Below are positions 1-11,900 of a stretch of 60,000 nt of DNA, piece after piece; the first letter of the stretch is position 1, and every line of letters starts with the position of its first letter. Under the pieces are notes generated by a model, which did not search any database, was not told where the DNA came from, and saw only the letters and a list, made by a program, of their open reading frames with translations. The position numbers were made by a program, and so were the translations under genes. The stretch spans positions 9,890,243 to 9,950,242 of the forward strand of contig CM055095.1 in assembly GCA_029204225.1 (NCBI GenBank). Reading direction: 5' to 3'. Source of the stretch: Diphasiastrum complanatum. Lineage: Eukaryota; Streptophyta; Lycopodiopsida; Lycopodiales; Lycopodiaceae.

Positions 1-766
1 ATTCCTGGGCTAACATGTATTTTGTATCCTTCATCAAATTCAGATTGTTACTGAATAGGAGTGTAACATCTACATAGAGAGTGATGATGATGACATCTTC
101 TCAAAAGAAGCTCGACATTGAAGTCTTCACCTTCTCAACTAAATTGACTTAGCAACTGATGATAACATCATGGTGACTTAATCCCATTTTGAAAAGTACA
201 AACCTTGATTAGAGGTCACTAATAGAACAAGGCGGTTACGGCCCAAAGTGGTGATGGTGCCTAAAGGAGGAAGCACGAATTATGGCTATCCACTCTCCAC
301 TAATCAGGCATCACCGACTGCTCTCATGTACATCTGTCATTGTAAAATGATAAGATCAATAGATCAGTTTAATCATGTGTAAGATAGACTGATAGATAAA
401 TTCAAACAAGAGCACAATAATTTTTCTTTCTCTCTGTTATATCATAGTATTGTTTCAGGAGGAACGTGCCTTGTATTTGCATTTAGAATTGTACAAACTG
501 CGATTATATAATTCCTATTCCAGCAATCCGAATCATCTAGTACTTGGTCCAATGCTTTATCATTCAGTTCTTATTCATTGATTCATGCCATGCAGATAAA
601 TTATTCGTAGATTAGATATTGACTGATAGTTTTGTGCTGATAATAAGCTCTAGCTCTTCATCTGATAACGCTTCAGCAAAGCACATTATATTTGTGTTTG
701 CCTATGAAACCTTTACTGGTAGACGTTGTGCACGCACCGAGAGATCCGACACTGGTCAATTTCTAA
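1..766. other. Gene-less stretch
   Basis: No frame here resembles a known protein and no LTR end, primer site or tandem repeat is visible. Short open frames exist (for example 619-804 on the plus strand), but they look like chance frames. Probably decayed intergenic sequence. Confidence 0.5.
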
Positions 767-1153
767 CACGTTTCACCAACAGCTCAATACAATCTCATAA
801 CTAACACACTACCTGCCACTCGTCAACTGTTTTCACCTCCATCACCACCTGACTTCAATTCTTTTGAACAAGATCCACTTGATGAGACTGTCCAGCCTTC
901 GATGGGAGTTTCTTCACCCCTTCCAAAGAGTAAGAGCGACACCTTCGCTGGATCAAAGTTTGAGGGCTCAACACCAAGAGTTCCTGATACAAAGAGTGTC
1001 ATAGCTTTGGATGACTATTTGGCGAGGCCTTCCAGAAAGCTATCTGAGAAAGCTAAGGTAAAAATATGAAGACAGTTTGATGATCGAAAAGAGTCCGAAG
1101 ACTTTAAAAGAACCTACAAGAAAGAAGATCGAGGGGGGGGGCAAAGAAAGTAA
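767..1153 (+). pseudogene. Unrecognised open frame with one internal stop
   Basis: One frame stays open from just after a TAA at 764-766 to a TAA at 1151, interrupted once by TGA at 1067-1069. The translation is hydrophilic and rich in Ser, Pro, Asp and Lys, with stretches such as DTKSVIALDDYLARPSRK. A GT that could be a splice donor follows an AAG codon at 1055-1057, so this could be the 3' end of an exon whose coding part stops at 1057. A short G run lies at 1131-1140. I do not recognise the protein; it could be a host-gene exon, a captured gene piece or a retroelement gag relic. No function is assigned. Confidence 0.25.
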
Positions 1154-2002
1154 CTGCGGAAGAATAATATCCTAAGTTCAGCAGCCTCATGAGCGCATTA
1201 TGACCACAACCCTCTTGGAGGATCGTGATGCTACTTAATAGTGATGAGCAGCTCCAAGAATACCTAAGGACACCAAGTTGGAAAAGGGTGGATCCCTTTT
1301 ATGTGCCTAGCTATCAACTCGTGGCTTATCAATCAATGCTATCAATGAAGATCATAGTAAGATTTTTACAACTATGGAAAGCCTCCATCGCTGCCTTTTG
1401 GGCAGGATGTGCTTCAGTTCTGAACAAGCAAACTCATATGAAGTCCATCGTTGGACAATAACCATTGCAAACCACAAAACTTATGTAGGAAAAGCATCAT
1501 TCAAAGATTAGTTACTACATATTAAAATAAAGCATCCCTTTTGAAGCTATGATTAAGCAAGAGGAGAGCAACTGTAGCAAAGAGTTGAGAGAAAGAGAGC
1601 ATACCAAACCGATCTTCATGAAAGATCCAACCGGTAGGGTTCATTTTACGTAGGTGAGAAATCAGAGAAGCTCTTCACAGTATTGTGAGGAGAAAGTGTC
1701 GAGAGCTGCAAGTTTATGTAGAGTTACCTATCAAAGTTTCCCGGAAGGTGATATGTGTTCAAAAAAAGGTGGAAAATCAACTTTCCCTCCATTACAGTTA
1801 TAGTTTTAAAAAAACTTTGTATAGTTTTTTTTTTTAACTTTTTGTAGCGTTTTTTTACTTCATAAGGAAACCGCTTTTTTTTTAAAAAAAAAAAATTGAA
1901 GCTTGGGTAAGTTAGAAACCTTGTTCTCTAAAGATATTGCATGTGTGTATTATTCCGTATTTTAGATAGCAAGACAGGATGAATATGAACGAGGAAGAAT
2001 CC

Positions 2003-2004
<2 letters not shown>

Positions 2005-2046
<42 letters not shown>
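2005..2046. repeat. (GA)21 microsatellite
   Basis: Twenty-one uninterrupted GA units lie between ATCCAT and TTACAAAA. A/T homopolymer runs occur just upstream at about 1807-1895. Confidence 0.97.
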
Positions 2047-2049
<3 letters not shown>

Positions 2050-2521
2050 CAAAATAAATTCAAATGAGATATAAGAGTGTGAATAAGAATTATAATGTCA
2101 TTATGGAAGCATTGTCTTTTTAGAACGTACATAATTTGTTTATGTTTGGTATCAATCTAGCGTTTCGAGTAAAAGATAAATTTGGTTAAAGCTAGTGATT
2201 ATTAATCAAGTATCAATAATAGGACATGGTGGATATATTTTTCCTAGATAACTAATCATTGTTATTGTAGATATAGGGTTGGATATACCCCTTTGATACC
2301 CTCAACATGTATTGTACAACAAAATCAATTTGCTGCATCCAATTACAACACCTCAAGAGAAGAGCTATTTATTGCCAAGTTCTGAAATCGTGCAAGCATG
2401 ATCTATAGTTTAAGGAAACTCTAACGTCAACAAAGATGTTACACAAGACACAAATCCTATCATTAAGGAAAAAGCACCGCTTCTCAACAAGACACCAGAA
2501 AGTCATATTGGGAATAGGCAT

Positions 2522-3130
2522 GTGGACGAAGCTGAAACTTTCAACCAATTTACCTGCCTGGACTTAGCGCCTCCTAGAGTTCCTCTTGACAAGAAAAAAA
2601 GCTATTGTGAGAATGGACAATTTACCAATGAAATAAGGATTGAAAATGCAGAACTAAACCAACAAGAAGGCAACCCAGAGTTACCAAGTTTAGGGTTTAC
2701 AGTTGAAGACTCTTTGACAGATGTGATGGTTCATAAGGTGAAAGTTGTTGCGATGCATTCAATTATTCCGTCACAGCTCACTAGCAATGATCGATCATTG
2801 AGTAGTGAATTTCAGACCCTGCTGCTTGCGACCGACGACATGACCAAATATGCCAGGAATATATTAAACCATGAGGTAACAATGCGCAGACAAAACTTGG
2901 AATCATATCTGCACAGCCAGCTCTCGTACTCAAAATATATTCAGTACACAAAGAAGGCATCAAAACTTAACACATTTGAAGCAACATTGTATGGACAGAA
3001 TCATGAACTAGTTCTACGTGGACAGCTTCCGCTCTCAGAGCAGAAACAGTGCATTGAGAAGACATCAAGTCCTTATACAACTGAACCAGGACAAAAGGAT
3101 GATTGTTCATATTATGCATCTAAGGAATAG
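2522..3130 (+). CDS. Unrecognised 202-aa open frame
   Basis: A 202-codon frame starting MDEAETFNQFTCLDLAPP. It is hydrophilic, has no obvious membrane segment or signal peptide, and contains scattered charged and Asn/Gln-rich stretches. The sequence after its stop, to about 3700, still looks partly coding but is broken by stops in every frame, so this may be the better-preserved part of a decayed longer frame. It lies just upstream of a LINE endonuclease frame, where a LINE ORF1 would sit, but no zinc knuckle or RNA-binding motif is visible. I do not recognise it and make no functional claim. A chance frame is possible. Confidence 0.3.
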   Translation: MDEAETFNQFTCLDLAPPRVPLDKKKSYCENGQFTNEIRIENAELNQQEGNPELPSLGFTVEDSLTDVMVHKVKVVAMHSIIPSQLTSNDRSLSSEFQTLLLATDDMTKYARNILNHEVTMRRQNLESYLHSQLSYSKYIQYTKKASKLNTFEATLYGQNHELVLRGQLPLSEQKQCIEKTSSPYTTEPGQKDDCSYYASKE

Positions 3131-3863
3131 AACAATAGTCCTTCTAGAGAAGTACCAAATGTCATGAGTGTCGATGACTGCAATATGGACACAACTGCGG
3201 TAGCTAACTTCCAAAAAAGCTCACCCTTCAGACAATTAACACACTCCAATTTGTCAAAAAAAATGGAACATTCAGAGACGGAGTCCTGAGATAATGTTGC
3301 CTTCGTTACTACCCAACGAGGAGGAAGCCAATCTCATTACAATTGAAGTGGGCAACAATGTTACCAGCAACCAACTTATAACTGGTTACAAAGATCTCTC
3401 AAATTTCGGATGATTATGCAGAAATAGCCATTAGGAGAAATGTTGACTCCAGAAATAGGACTTTCAAGGAGATATTACTATCCTCCAGTCCTTCATAAAG
3501 TGCTTACTTTGATCCAAAGACGCAGAAAATCAAGAGCTATATTAATCATGAAAAGAAAAATAGGAGCAATGTTAAAGTAGCTCCTTTCGATGAGCTTTCC
3601 TATGAGAGCCTTCTTATTGAAACCCTGAATCATTCATCTAAATTATGGAGTCCTCCAACTACAATGGGGAAAAATCAATGCACTAAAGTCGTCACATGAA
3701 GTTCTCTTAAAGCGTTGGCACGAACAAAGGTGCGAGTTTCTCATAATGAAAAGATGTACGTGTGACGTGTGACGCAGCTCATTTTCAAGTTGCTCTTCTC
3801 TCCTATGCTTTTTCTTACAAGCATGCTTTACTATCCTTTGTTTAGTTTGTTTCCCTTATAAAT

Positions 3864-4921
3864 ATGATCACCTGGAACGTTAGAGGCCTTAAATCTCCTA
3901 TTCGTCATACTCTTCTTTTTAACTATCTTTTGTCTCTCTGCCATTCCAATCCTTTGAGTGGGTTTCTAAACTGAACTGAGTGGGTTTCTGCTTGATGTGC
4001 TCACTAAATCCTTTGCTCAAGACTTTAAATACTCTTGCACCCCTGCCGATGGTACCCGAGGTGGGTTGGTGACTCTCGTTTCCAAAGATTTGAAACTCAC
4101 CTCTCACTTTTCCCTTCCTGGCCCGACGCGCCAATATCTCTACTATTTCTAAATGTGGTTTCGCCTTCAACATCTTCAATATTTATGTGCCAAACTCCCC
4201 TCACTCTCGCATAGATTTGTGGAATAACATCTCTCCTCATAATCCCCTTCCTTCGGTAATTATTGGCGACTTCAACATGTATGTACCTTCACCCTCTTGA
4301 TGGCCCTAATCGCATCACCTTTGTTGAAAGACAAGCTTGGGACCGCATGATAGATAGTTTTAATTGTTTAGACGCTCTCTCTCTATGTAACTCCCCTTGT
4401 CTCCACACTTGGAATAATCCAGGTCGATTCCCCTCCTTTTTCACTTCGGCTAGACTAGATAGAATGTACATTTCTAACAAAGGAGAGTGGGCTAGCAGTT
4501 TGTCTTCTAGTTCCATCCTTGCTTTCTCCTGTCTGACCATCTCCCTATTGTCCTTCACTTCAACCTCTTTCCTGCCAAAATTGCTAAACATCACTCGATT
4601 TATATTATGAATGACTCACTAATTTGGAACAAGGTCCTCCGTCCTATCCTTTTTACCAAAATTTCTCCACTCAAAGATCTCCAAGATATTATTGATTGCA
4701 CACGGTCCTTTACCCCGACAACAAGGGAGATTTGTTAAACCTTCCACCTCCATCCTTGAATCCTCCCTAAAGCAGACCCTCTCTTTCATCACCATAGACA
4801 AGGCTTGTGCAGCTGACCCTTTACTACGAGCGGACAAATTCATTACTGCTTCAGCATCATCTCTGTTCTCAGATGGATCAAACGTGAGCTCAGATCTAAT
4901 GATGAATACACATCCTTAAAA
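3864..4921 (+). pseudogene. LINE ORF2, part 1: endonuclease domain (broken)
   Basis: The frame opens with MITWNVRGLKSP, the classic N-terminus of the plant LINE apurinic endonuclease. Later blocks lie in shifting frames: GTRGGLVTLVSK near 4050, VIIGDFNM near 4260 (catalytic GDFN motif), HTWNNPG and ARLDRMYIS near 4400-4470 (RLDR motif), and SDHLPIVLHFN near 4530-4565, the SDH motif ending the domain. Stops and frameshifts, starting near 3970, make it non-functional. The linker continues to about 4921 (IKRELRSNDEYTSLK), where foreign gag sequence begins. In this family the domain nicks target DNA for target-primed reverse transcription. The matching RT part resumes at 6710 and again at 9955; about 100 codons of the usual linker are missing. 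Confidence 0.88.
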
Positions 4922-5440
4922 CAAGTCATGTCTGACGCCATCCGCGAAGAGGATGAAGGATCGGATGTTGACAAACCTAGAGAACGGAGAGCACACCGTG
5001 CTGTCCGAGAATTCAAATTGACCGAGGAAACTCAAGAACAACTGTGAAAATCTCAAATGGAATTGCTTAACCAACAACACCAACAATAGATGGAGAAACT
5101 CACAAAAGAGTTTCAGAACACTCTGCGGTCTATACAAAGTTCCATGTCAGGTCAGCTACCCACTGGCCAGGTACATCATAGATGTGACAATACCTGGTGC
5201 CCTCATTGCAAAGGAGCACACACTGAAAATGAATGCCCATCTTATCAACCTATACCAGACACTTCTTTGATTAAATGTGAAATATGTGATTTCATGGGCC
5301 ATTCTTCTTTTTACTGCTACTACAATCCCCGAAACTAGCCTCTCAACCAATCAAGAGGACAATACCAGCCTCCTAGAAATCAATTTGTTTCACGAAACCA
5401 ACAACATCAATATCCTCCACGAAACAGTCCACAGATTCTT
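4922..5440 (+). pseudogene. Ty3/gypsy gag fragment inserted in the LINE
   Basis: A plus-strand gag-like stretch. A charged N-terminal part begins MSDAIREEDEGSDVDKPRER near 4929 and is followed by a Gln-rich coiled-coil-like part with two stops (about 5045 and 5088). Then come two Cys/His clusters: CPHCKGAHTENEC at about 5200-5236 and CEICDFMGHSSFYC at about 5276-5317, followed by a Gln/Asn/Arg-rich tail. The layout matches the nucleocapsid part of the minus-strand Tat-like element at 17.8-18.8 kb (CPICSQHHTANEC there). It is oriented opposite to the LTR and primer site at 5903-6709, so the insertion is rearranged. Confidence 0.65.
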
Positions 5441-5902
5441 GTATTTTTTAGGGTTTTGGATGTTTTTTGGTATTTTCTGATGGTTTTTCTGATGTTTCTA
5501 GAAATCTGCTGGAAAGGAATGTTCGCCCTTCAATCTGAGGGTTCTGTGATCAACACTGAAGGTGCTTGCAACTCGGTGAACGTTTCCTGAAAAAAGGGTA
5601 AAAAGTTATTAGCTTTGATGACAAGTTTGTCTCCTTTTGACCAAAATCTGACAGATTTGACCAATTTTTGCTGTTTTTCTTGCTTTCTCAGATCCAGATG
5701 GATCTTAAGAATGGTGATCTGAATAGCTTCCCCTGTTCAATAATCATATTAGATTTCAAGCAAGAAAATTCACTCAAATCAAGCAAAATCACTACCAAAC
5801 TATACATAAAATGCAATTTTAACACTATTCATGCCAAGACAAGATGCCTAATGCAAGCTAACCATCCAACAAACATGCTGTAAACTAAAAAATTGGCGTA
5901 GC
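5441..5902 (-). other. 5' leader of a minus-strand Ty3/gypsy element
   Basis: Non-coding on both strands. By position it is the untranslated leader downstream of the minus-strand LTR (5925-6709) and primer site (5903-5920). The junction with plus-strand gag lies near 5440. Confidence 0.45.
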
Positions 5903-5920
5903 TCCCCGGCAACGATGCCA
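5903..5920 (-). promoter_or_regulatory. Primer-binding site, tRNA-Asp type
   Basis: The minus strand reads TGGCATCGTTGCCGGGGA. It differs at two positions from the site complementary to the 3' end of plant tRNA-Asp that is typical of Athila/Tat Ty3/gypsy elements. It sits 4 bases from the LTR end, as expected for a reverse-transcription primer site. Confidence 0.8.
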
Positions 5921-5924
5921 AAAT

Positions 5925-6709
5925 TGTAGTGGGTTTATTTCCTAGCCTATCCTCAACCCAAGATCCAAGCAATCTAGCATCAAGGAGATGGAGTTAGCTG
6001 TCACGCGTAGGTTCATTCCCATGAGAGCGATAACATATCTTAGAATTCAACATGTATGGAAGATCCACATCTAACTTTAACATCCATTAACCCTAAGAAT
6101 CAACACTACATCCGTTAACACTAAGATCCACAATGATAACAACTTACTCTTCCTCTCTCTCCCTTTCTCTCTCATAAAAAGCATAAGAAACGGCAATCCC
6201 AAAAACATTTAGATCCAACAATTTACAAAATACAACAAAAGCATGAGAGATGGAGGAAAAGAGTTAGAGAGCAAGGACATCCACAAGTCCATTCCATAAG
6301 AGAACCAATCTGCTTGTATTAAAATGAAGATTTGAACATGAGGAGCAACTCGAGTTTGCCCCTATTTATAGTGGAGAGGAGGGCCTTGGCCTCAAAATCC
6401 TATTGGCCCATTTCTACCTCCCTAACTATTCATATTTACAAAAGAGTGGGAACCCATTCAATAATTGGAGGGAATCAATCTGAATTTAAATTTGAACCAA
6501 TTTTAGTGGGAGTCCCAACTTTATTCACTAACTTGACATTTAGGCCTGCGACATTAAAAGTCCCGCAAAAAGGCCTAAAGTCCTTTTATTGACTTTCTAA
6601 TTAATCAAATAATTATGTGATCATCAGGTTGGACTTACACACGCAGGGTGCCAAATCTCACTTATTAACTAGGGTTAGGGTTGCCTTGGGATCCGCAAAC
6701 CCTCCAACA
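5925..6709 (-). mobile_element. 5' LTR of a Tat/Athila-like element (785 bp, minus)
   Basis: On the minus strand it runs TGTTGGAGGG...CCCACTACA, with canonical TG/CA ends, directly followed by the tRNA-Asp-type primer site. A CTATAAATAGG box near 6362-6372 (minus sense) fits the LTR promoter. LINE reverse-transcriptase sequence resumes immediately beyond the outer end. No second LTR of this sequence is visible at the left border, so the element is truncated. Confidence 0.75.
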
Positions 6710-7255
6710 CTATTAATAGAGACAAAACTCTTGGTCCTAATGGTGTCACTTCGGACTTTTTCATGGCACACTGGGAAAGTGTTGAACATTTTCTCCTCCT
6801 TGCCATTAACATTGCACTGTCAACGGGCACCTTTCTCTCCTCCTTCTCTCAAGGGCTTATAAAACTTATCCCTAAAGGTGAATCTCCCTCTTCAATTTCT
6901 ATCTATCTCTCGCTTACAATGCTCAACACCTCTTATAAGATTGTTGTGAAGCCCATTTCTAGGATGATTGCCCCTCTCCTCCCCTCTCACCTCTCTAAAA
7001 GCCAATCTGGCTTTATCAAAGGTAGATCCTTTTTTTATAATATCCTAAATGTTTGGTCAGCCATTGACTCCTCTCTCTGGTCTAACTATCAGGCCCTTGT
7101 GGTTAAGATTGATTTTGACAAAGCTTTCGATAGAATCAGTTGGAATTATGTTCTTGCTTGCTGCTCCTCTTTTGGTTTACCAGGTTACATTACTAATCTT
7201 ATGCAAGCCCTCTTTGTTCCCACTTCTTCTTCTATTCTTTTTCAAGGTATTCTTT
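6710..7255 (+). pseudogene. LINE ORF2, part 2: reverse transcriptase N-terminal half
   Basis: Resumes the LINE at KTLGPNGVTSDFF (usual form KxPGPDG...FF). Then follow LIKLIPKGES, ISRMIAPLLPSHLSKSQSGFIKGRS and VVKIDFDKAFDRISWNYV. The last carries the first catalytic Asp of the RT palm (KIDFDKAFD near 7105-7130). The frame is open for about 180 codons and ends at FQGIL, where an LTR retrotransposon is inserted. The second half resumes in frame at 9960. Confidence 0.9.
7251..7255 (+). repeat. Target-site duplication TCTTT (left copy)
   Basis: TCTTT directly precedes the LTR start TGTTACAT and is repeated directly after the element at 9955-9959. Confidence 0.85.
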
Positions 7256-8209
7256 TGTTACATATCTATGTAACTAGCAGTACTTCAGGCCCCTATTGGT
7301 CCATTTAGTGTTGGGGGCTAAATGGCAAGTTACCCTTGGATAAGGGTTACCCTTAGGATTAAGAGTATGTTCCTTTGGATAAGGGCAGGCAAGTGACTAT
7401 ACCTTGGTCGGAGGTATGGAATCATGTGACCTTTGGATAAGAGGTACCCTTAAGATTAAGGGTAGGTGTCCTAGATTAAGGTACTAGTGTCCTAGGTTAA
7501 GGGCAGGTAGGTGTCTATGCCTTGGATGGAGGTATGGAACCTAGAGAGGTGTTAGAAAGTCATTGGATGACTATTTTTCTAAACCTTGGGCCTTAACCTT
7601 GAACCATATCACTTTAATGGTCTAGGACCAAAGTATACATGCACAACTTGGGCATTGGGACCTAGTAGGAGGTCACACTACCAATGGGTCTAATGAGTTC
7701 CCAACTCCCACAATAAAGGCATTCAAAGAGTCATAGGTTATGGAAGGAGTCTTGTGAAGATCACCAAATGAAGATCTGACTAGATCCTGTTGCAAAACAA
7801 CCAAAAGGACACCTGTGGAGCAAAACCACCCATCCAAACCTAGATCCCTCCTGGAGTTTCCTCCTGGACCTAGCCCCCAAGCCATAGTGAGGAACCTAAG
7901 AGAGAGGAGGAGAAGCAAGCTCAAGAAACTGAATTTCCAATAGGAATATGGGCGAGTTTCCACTAGACTCATTCTTCTCAAGAGAGAGAGAATATTCCCT
8001 TTAGGATTCCCATGCAACCCATATTGAGCTATAGACCTCCTATTCTTGCATGAAAGCAGTCATTCACTATGCATGTGCTCCTATGTCCAATTATAGGTCT
8101 GGGTCCTCATATGATTATTAATTACTTTACAAGCCAAGCCCGGAATGACGAGGCATAACCAATAACCATATGCACCTAAAGTGATCGGCTATCCACGTCA
8201 GGAATTATT

Positions 8210-8870
8210 CCAATTCAAATGATGGAGGATATGCTTCAAGCATATGTGGGCCATCGGCAGTCTGATTGGGAACAGTACCTTCCACTAGTGGAATTTGCGT
8301 ATAATAGTGCAAAACATTTAGCGACCGGATTCAGCCCATTCATGCTTATGTATGGTTTTCAACCTCGATCACCAATTAGTGTTGGCATGAAAAACCTATG
8401 GGTGCAAGCCACAACTGATTTCCTTGCGGATATGCAAGAAATATTACAAGTGGCTAAAGATAGCATAAGAAGTGCCCAAGACAGGACAAGGCACTATGTT
8501 GATCTATCTCGGAAGCACAAGGTATTCATGGTCAACGACTGGGTGTTTTTGAGAGAACTAGACCTTGCAGCTAATGTTGGAATTCATCACGTTTTCCACG
8601 TTAGTAAGTTGAAACCCTCATTGGGGTTTGGGGAGACCCTGTTCGCTGTGGAAAATCTAGTGGAACTTCTTCATGATGAGTATGTGAGTGGACCACCTGA
8701 ACCCGAGGTGATTGTTAATAGCCGGCAGAGGACTCTACGGAGTAGAGTGCTTCAGGAATTTTTAGTCAGGTGGAGGGACAGATTAGAAGAGGAGGATACC
8801 TAGGAAAAGGAGGCTGATCTCCAGAAGAATTTTCCAAATTTTTCCCTACAAGGAAAAATTTAAATTTAGG
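8210..8870 (+). pseudogene. Integrase C-terminus and chromodomain of the chromovirus
   Basis: The frame reads MMEDMLQAYVGHRQSDWEQY, then LPLVEFAYNSAKHLATGFSP and FMLMYGFQPRSPISVG: the end of the Ty3/gypsy integrase core. Next come the GPY-like region (VFHVSKLKPSLG) and a chromodomain (LQEFLVRWRDRLEEEDT). The conserved Trp codon of the TWEKE motif is TAG at about 8801, a nonsense change, and the reading resumes as EKEADLQKNFPNF. The catalytic DDE residues lie in the deleted part. Chromodomains direct integration to heterochromatin in this clade. Confidence 0.88.
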
Positions 8871-8879
8871 AGGAAGGAA

Positions 8880-9954
8880 TGTTACATACCTATGTAACTA
8901 GAAGTACTTCAGACCCCTATTGGTCCATTTAGTGTTGGGGGCTAAATGGCAAGTTACCCTTGGATAAGGGTTACCCTTAGGATTAAGGGTATGTGCCTTT
9001 GGATAAGGACAGACAAGTGACTATACCTTGGTCGGAGGTATGGAGTCACGTGACTCTTGGATAAGGGGTACCCTTAGGACTAAGGGTAGGTGTCTTAGAT
9101 TAAAATACTAGTGTCCTTGGGTAAGGACAAGTAGGTGTCTATGCCTTGGATGGAGGTATGGAACCTAGAGAGGTGTTAGAAAGTCATTGGATGACTAGTT
9201 TTCTAAACCTTCGGCCTCAACCTTGAACCATATCACTTTAATGGTCTGGACCAAAGTATACATGCACAACTTGAGCATTGGGACCTAGTAGGAGGGCACA
9301 CTTCCAATGGGTCTAATGAGTTCCCAACTCCCACAAGAAAGGCATTCAGAGTCATAGGTTATGGAAGGAGTCTCTTGACTTTCCATAAGCCTATGGAGGT
9401 TCTTAGAGGTTCTTTAACTCCCCTAGGCTTCTCTCTCTCTCATTGGATGGGCATGGAAGGGTCCATGAGCCATCTATATGAGGGTAGTAGGGTGCCCATT
9501 GGGGGGAGAGAGATCTCTCTTGCTTGCTTTGCTTATGCTCTAGTGTTTGAACTAGTGTGTAGAGTACTTTCTTGTGTGTAGTATGCTTAGGGTTTGGATC
9601 TTGCTTATGGTATGGGAATAAGTAGGGTTTAGATCTTGAGTATGCTATAGTCTGTTGTGGTATGCTTGTGATTTGTTTATGGTTAGCAAGGGGGTGCTAG
9701 ACAGGTCTTGCTTGGAGTTTGGATCTAGCTATGGTTGGGTGGTGAATACTTGAGGCCAGCTTGTTATCTATCTTTGTGTTTAAGAGTAGGGACACATGTG
9801 GAGGAGAGATCCTTGGAGGCTTGCAGATCCTCACTTGCAGTTGGAGGCATCCTAGCTTGGAGTTGAGGGGCATCTTGGAGCTTGCAGGTTGCTTGGAGGA
9901 CATTTGGAGGCTCTACCTGGGATTTGGAGGACTTCCTCACTTCTACTTGTAAAA
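8880..9954 (+). repeat. 3' LTR of the nested chromovirus (1075 bp)
   Basis: Starts TGTTACATACC right after the polypurine tract and ends TTGTAAAA just before the TCTTT duplication. Its first 490 bases or so match 7256-7752 with scattered substitutions. Confidence 0.85.
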
Positions 9955-9959
9955 TCTTT

Positions 9960-10813
<854 letters not shown>

Positions 10814-10968
10814 ACAGATTCTTTCACTGAGAATCTGTGAAGCAACTCTTTGTGGTTTTCGTCATTTCTTAACTCTGGTTACAGGGTGTTTTGCCCGTTA
10901 CTAGGCAGTTGGCCTTCTTAATGTGATCTTCTTATTACAATGCCAGATCAGGCAAAAAGAAGCGGCTA

Positions 10969-11760
10969 TGTTGTAGTATTTAAAATCCAGCCTGTCAATA
11001 GATTGCTCAGATAACGTTCACTCCATATGCACTCACAAAATCAAAACCATGGAAGCCTAGAATAATCATCTAAGGATAAGCGTGCATTGTAGATGAACTC
11101 CATTCAATTCCTACTTTAATCTACTGTAAAATGCTAGGAAACAAATAAGATTCTCAGGCTAATCTAACAAATCAACAGACATGAAAGAAACAAGAAACAA
11201 GGAAACTAGCCAACAAGCCATCAAAGAGCAAGGATCAAGAAATTCTTTATTCTTGAGCTTCTCAAGAACATCAAGAACTAGATTGTTAGGAATTATGCAA
11301 GATCTACACCACAAATCCAACCTATTTAGTTTACTTCAAAGGTTGTATCAAATCAAGAACAAGAAGGCAAGAATCTAAGCCACTCTACTTCCATGAATAC
11401 AATTAAACAAGAATTCTATTCTAGTTCCACAACTACATTAAAGGGCCAGATGGATCGACGGCTCTGCACAAAGCTGCAGCTAGGGACACCTATGGATGAT
11501 GAGGCTTCAAGAACACAAACATTATCATGGAGCTAAGATGAAGGTTCAAACTCATGGAGGATCTTCACATTAAAACAAGAGCAAGAGCATTACAATCAAA
11601 AAGCTCTCTCACAAGAGAGGGGGGCTCTTAAATAAGCTAAGAGGCTACCCATGTGGAGCCTAAGTGGCAATTTCACAAATTACTGTCGCTTTCGTAAAAC
11701 CAAGTGCCTATTTGCCACAAAATTGTTTTTGCAAAATTTGAGATCTCTCAATGGCCTTCA
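10969..11760 (-). mobile_element. Candidate 3' LTR of the Tat-like element
   Basis: On the minus strand this would run TGAAGGCCATT...ATACTACAACA (792 bp, TG/CA ends), preceded by a purine-rich GGGCAGGAAAG that could be the polypurine tract, and with a TTATTTAAGAG box near 11625. It lies where the 3' LTR of the 11.8-19 kb element should be. No second copy is visible in the window, so the borders are inferred only. Confidence 0.35.
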
Positions 11761-11900
11761 CTTTCCTGCCCGCTTGAGAACCTCCTGCGATTCTTGCTCG
11801 CCTTGTCGTTTTGCGGATTGCTTCCTAGTGCTCATCTTCCTTCCTAGGGATTCAAATACTTGGAAGCATATGTTGGAAGTATTTCTAGTGAGTGCGGTGT

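Larger units (their letters stand above)
7256..9954 (+). mobile_element. Ty3/gypsy chromovirus, internally deleted, nested in the LINE
   Basis: The element is bounded by TCTTT duplications. The 5' LTR-like part (7256 to about 7752) matches the start of the 3' LTR (8880-9954, TGTTACATACC...TTGTAAAA) and then diverges, so the 5' LTR is truncated. From about 7753 to 8200 there is non-coding sequence with no match to the LTR, followed by the end of integrase and a chromodomain. Gag, protease, RT and RNase H are absent. The polypurine tract AGGAGGAAGGAA (8868-8879) abuts the 3' LTR. Taking the element and one TCTTT copy out joins FQGIL to SPSFHV in the LINE frame, so this insertion is younger than the LINE. 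Confidence 0.9.

Noticed and set aside
4922-6709. A target-site duplication for the first LINE insertion
   Set aside because: CTATT stands at the right border, but no matching five bases sit at the left border, which lies in gag rather than an LTR.
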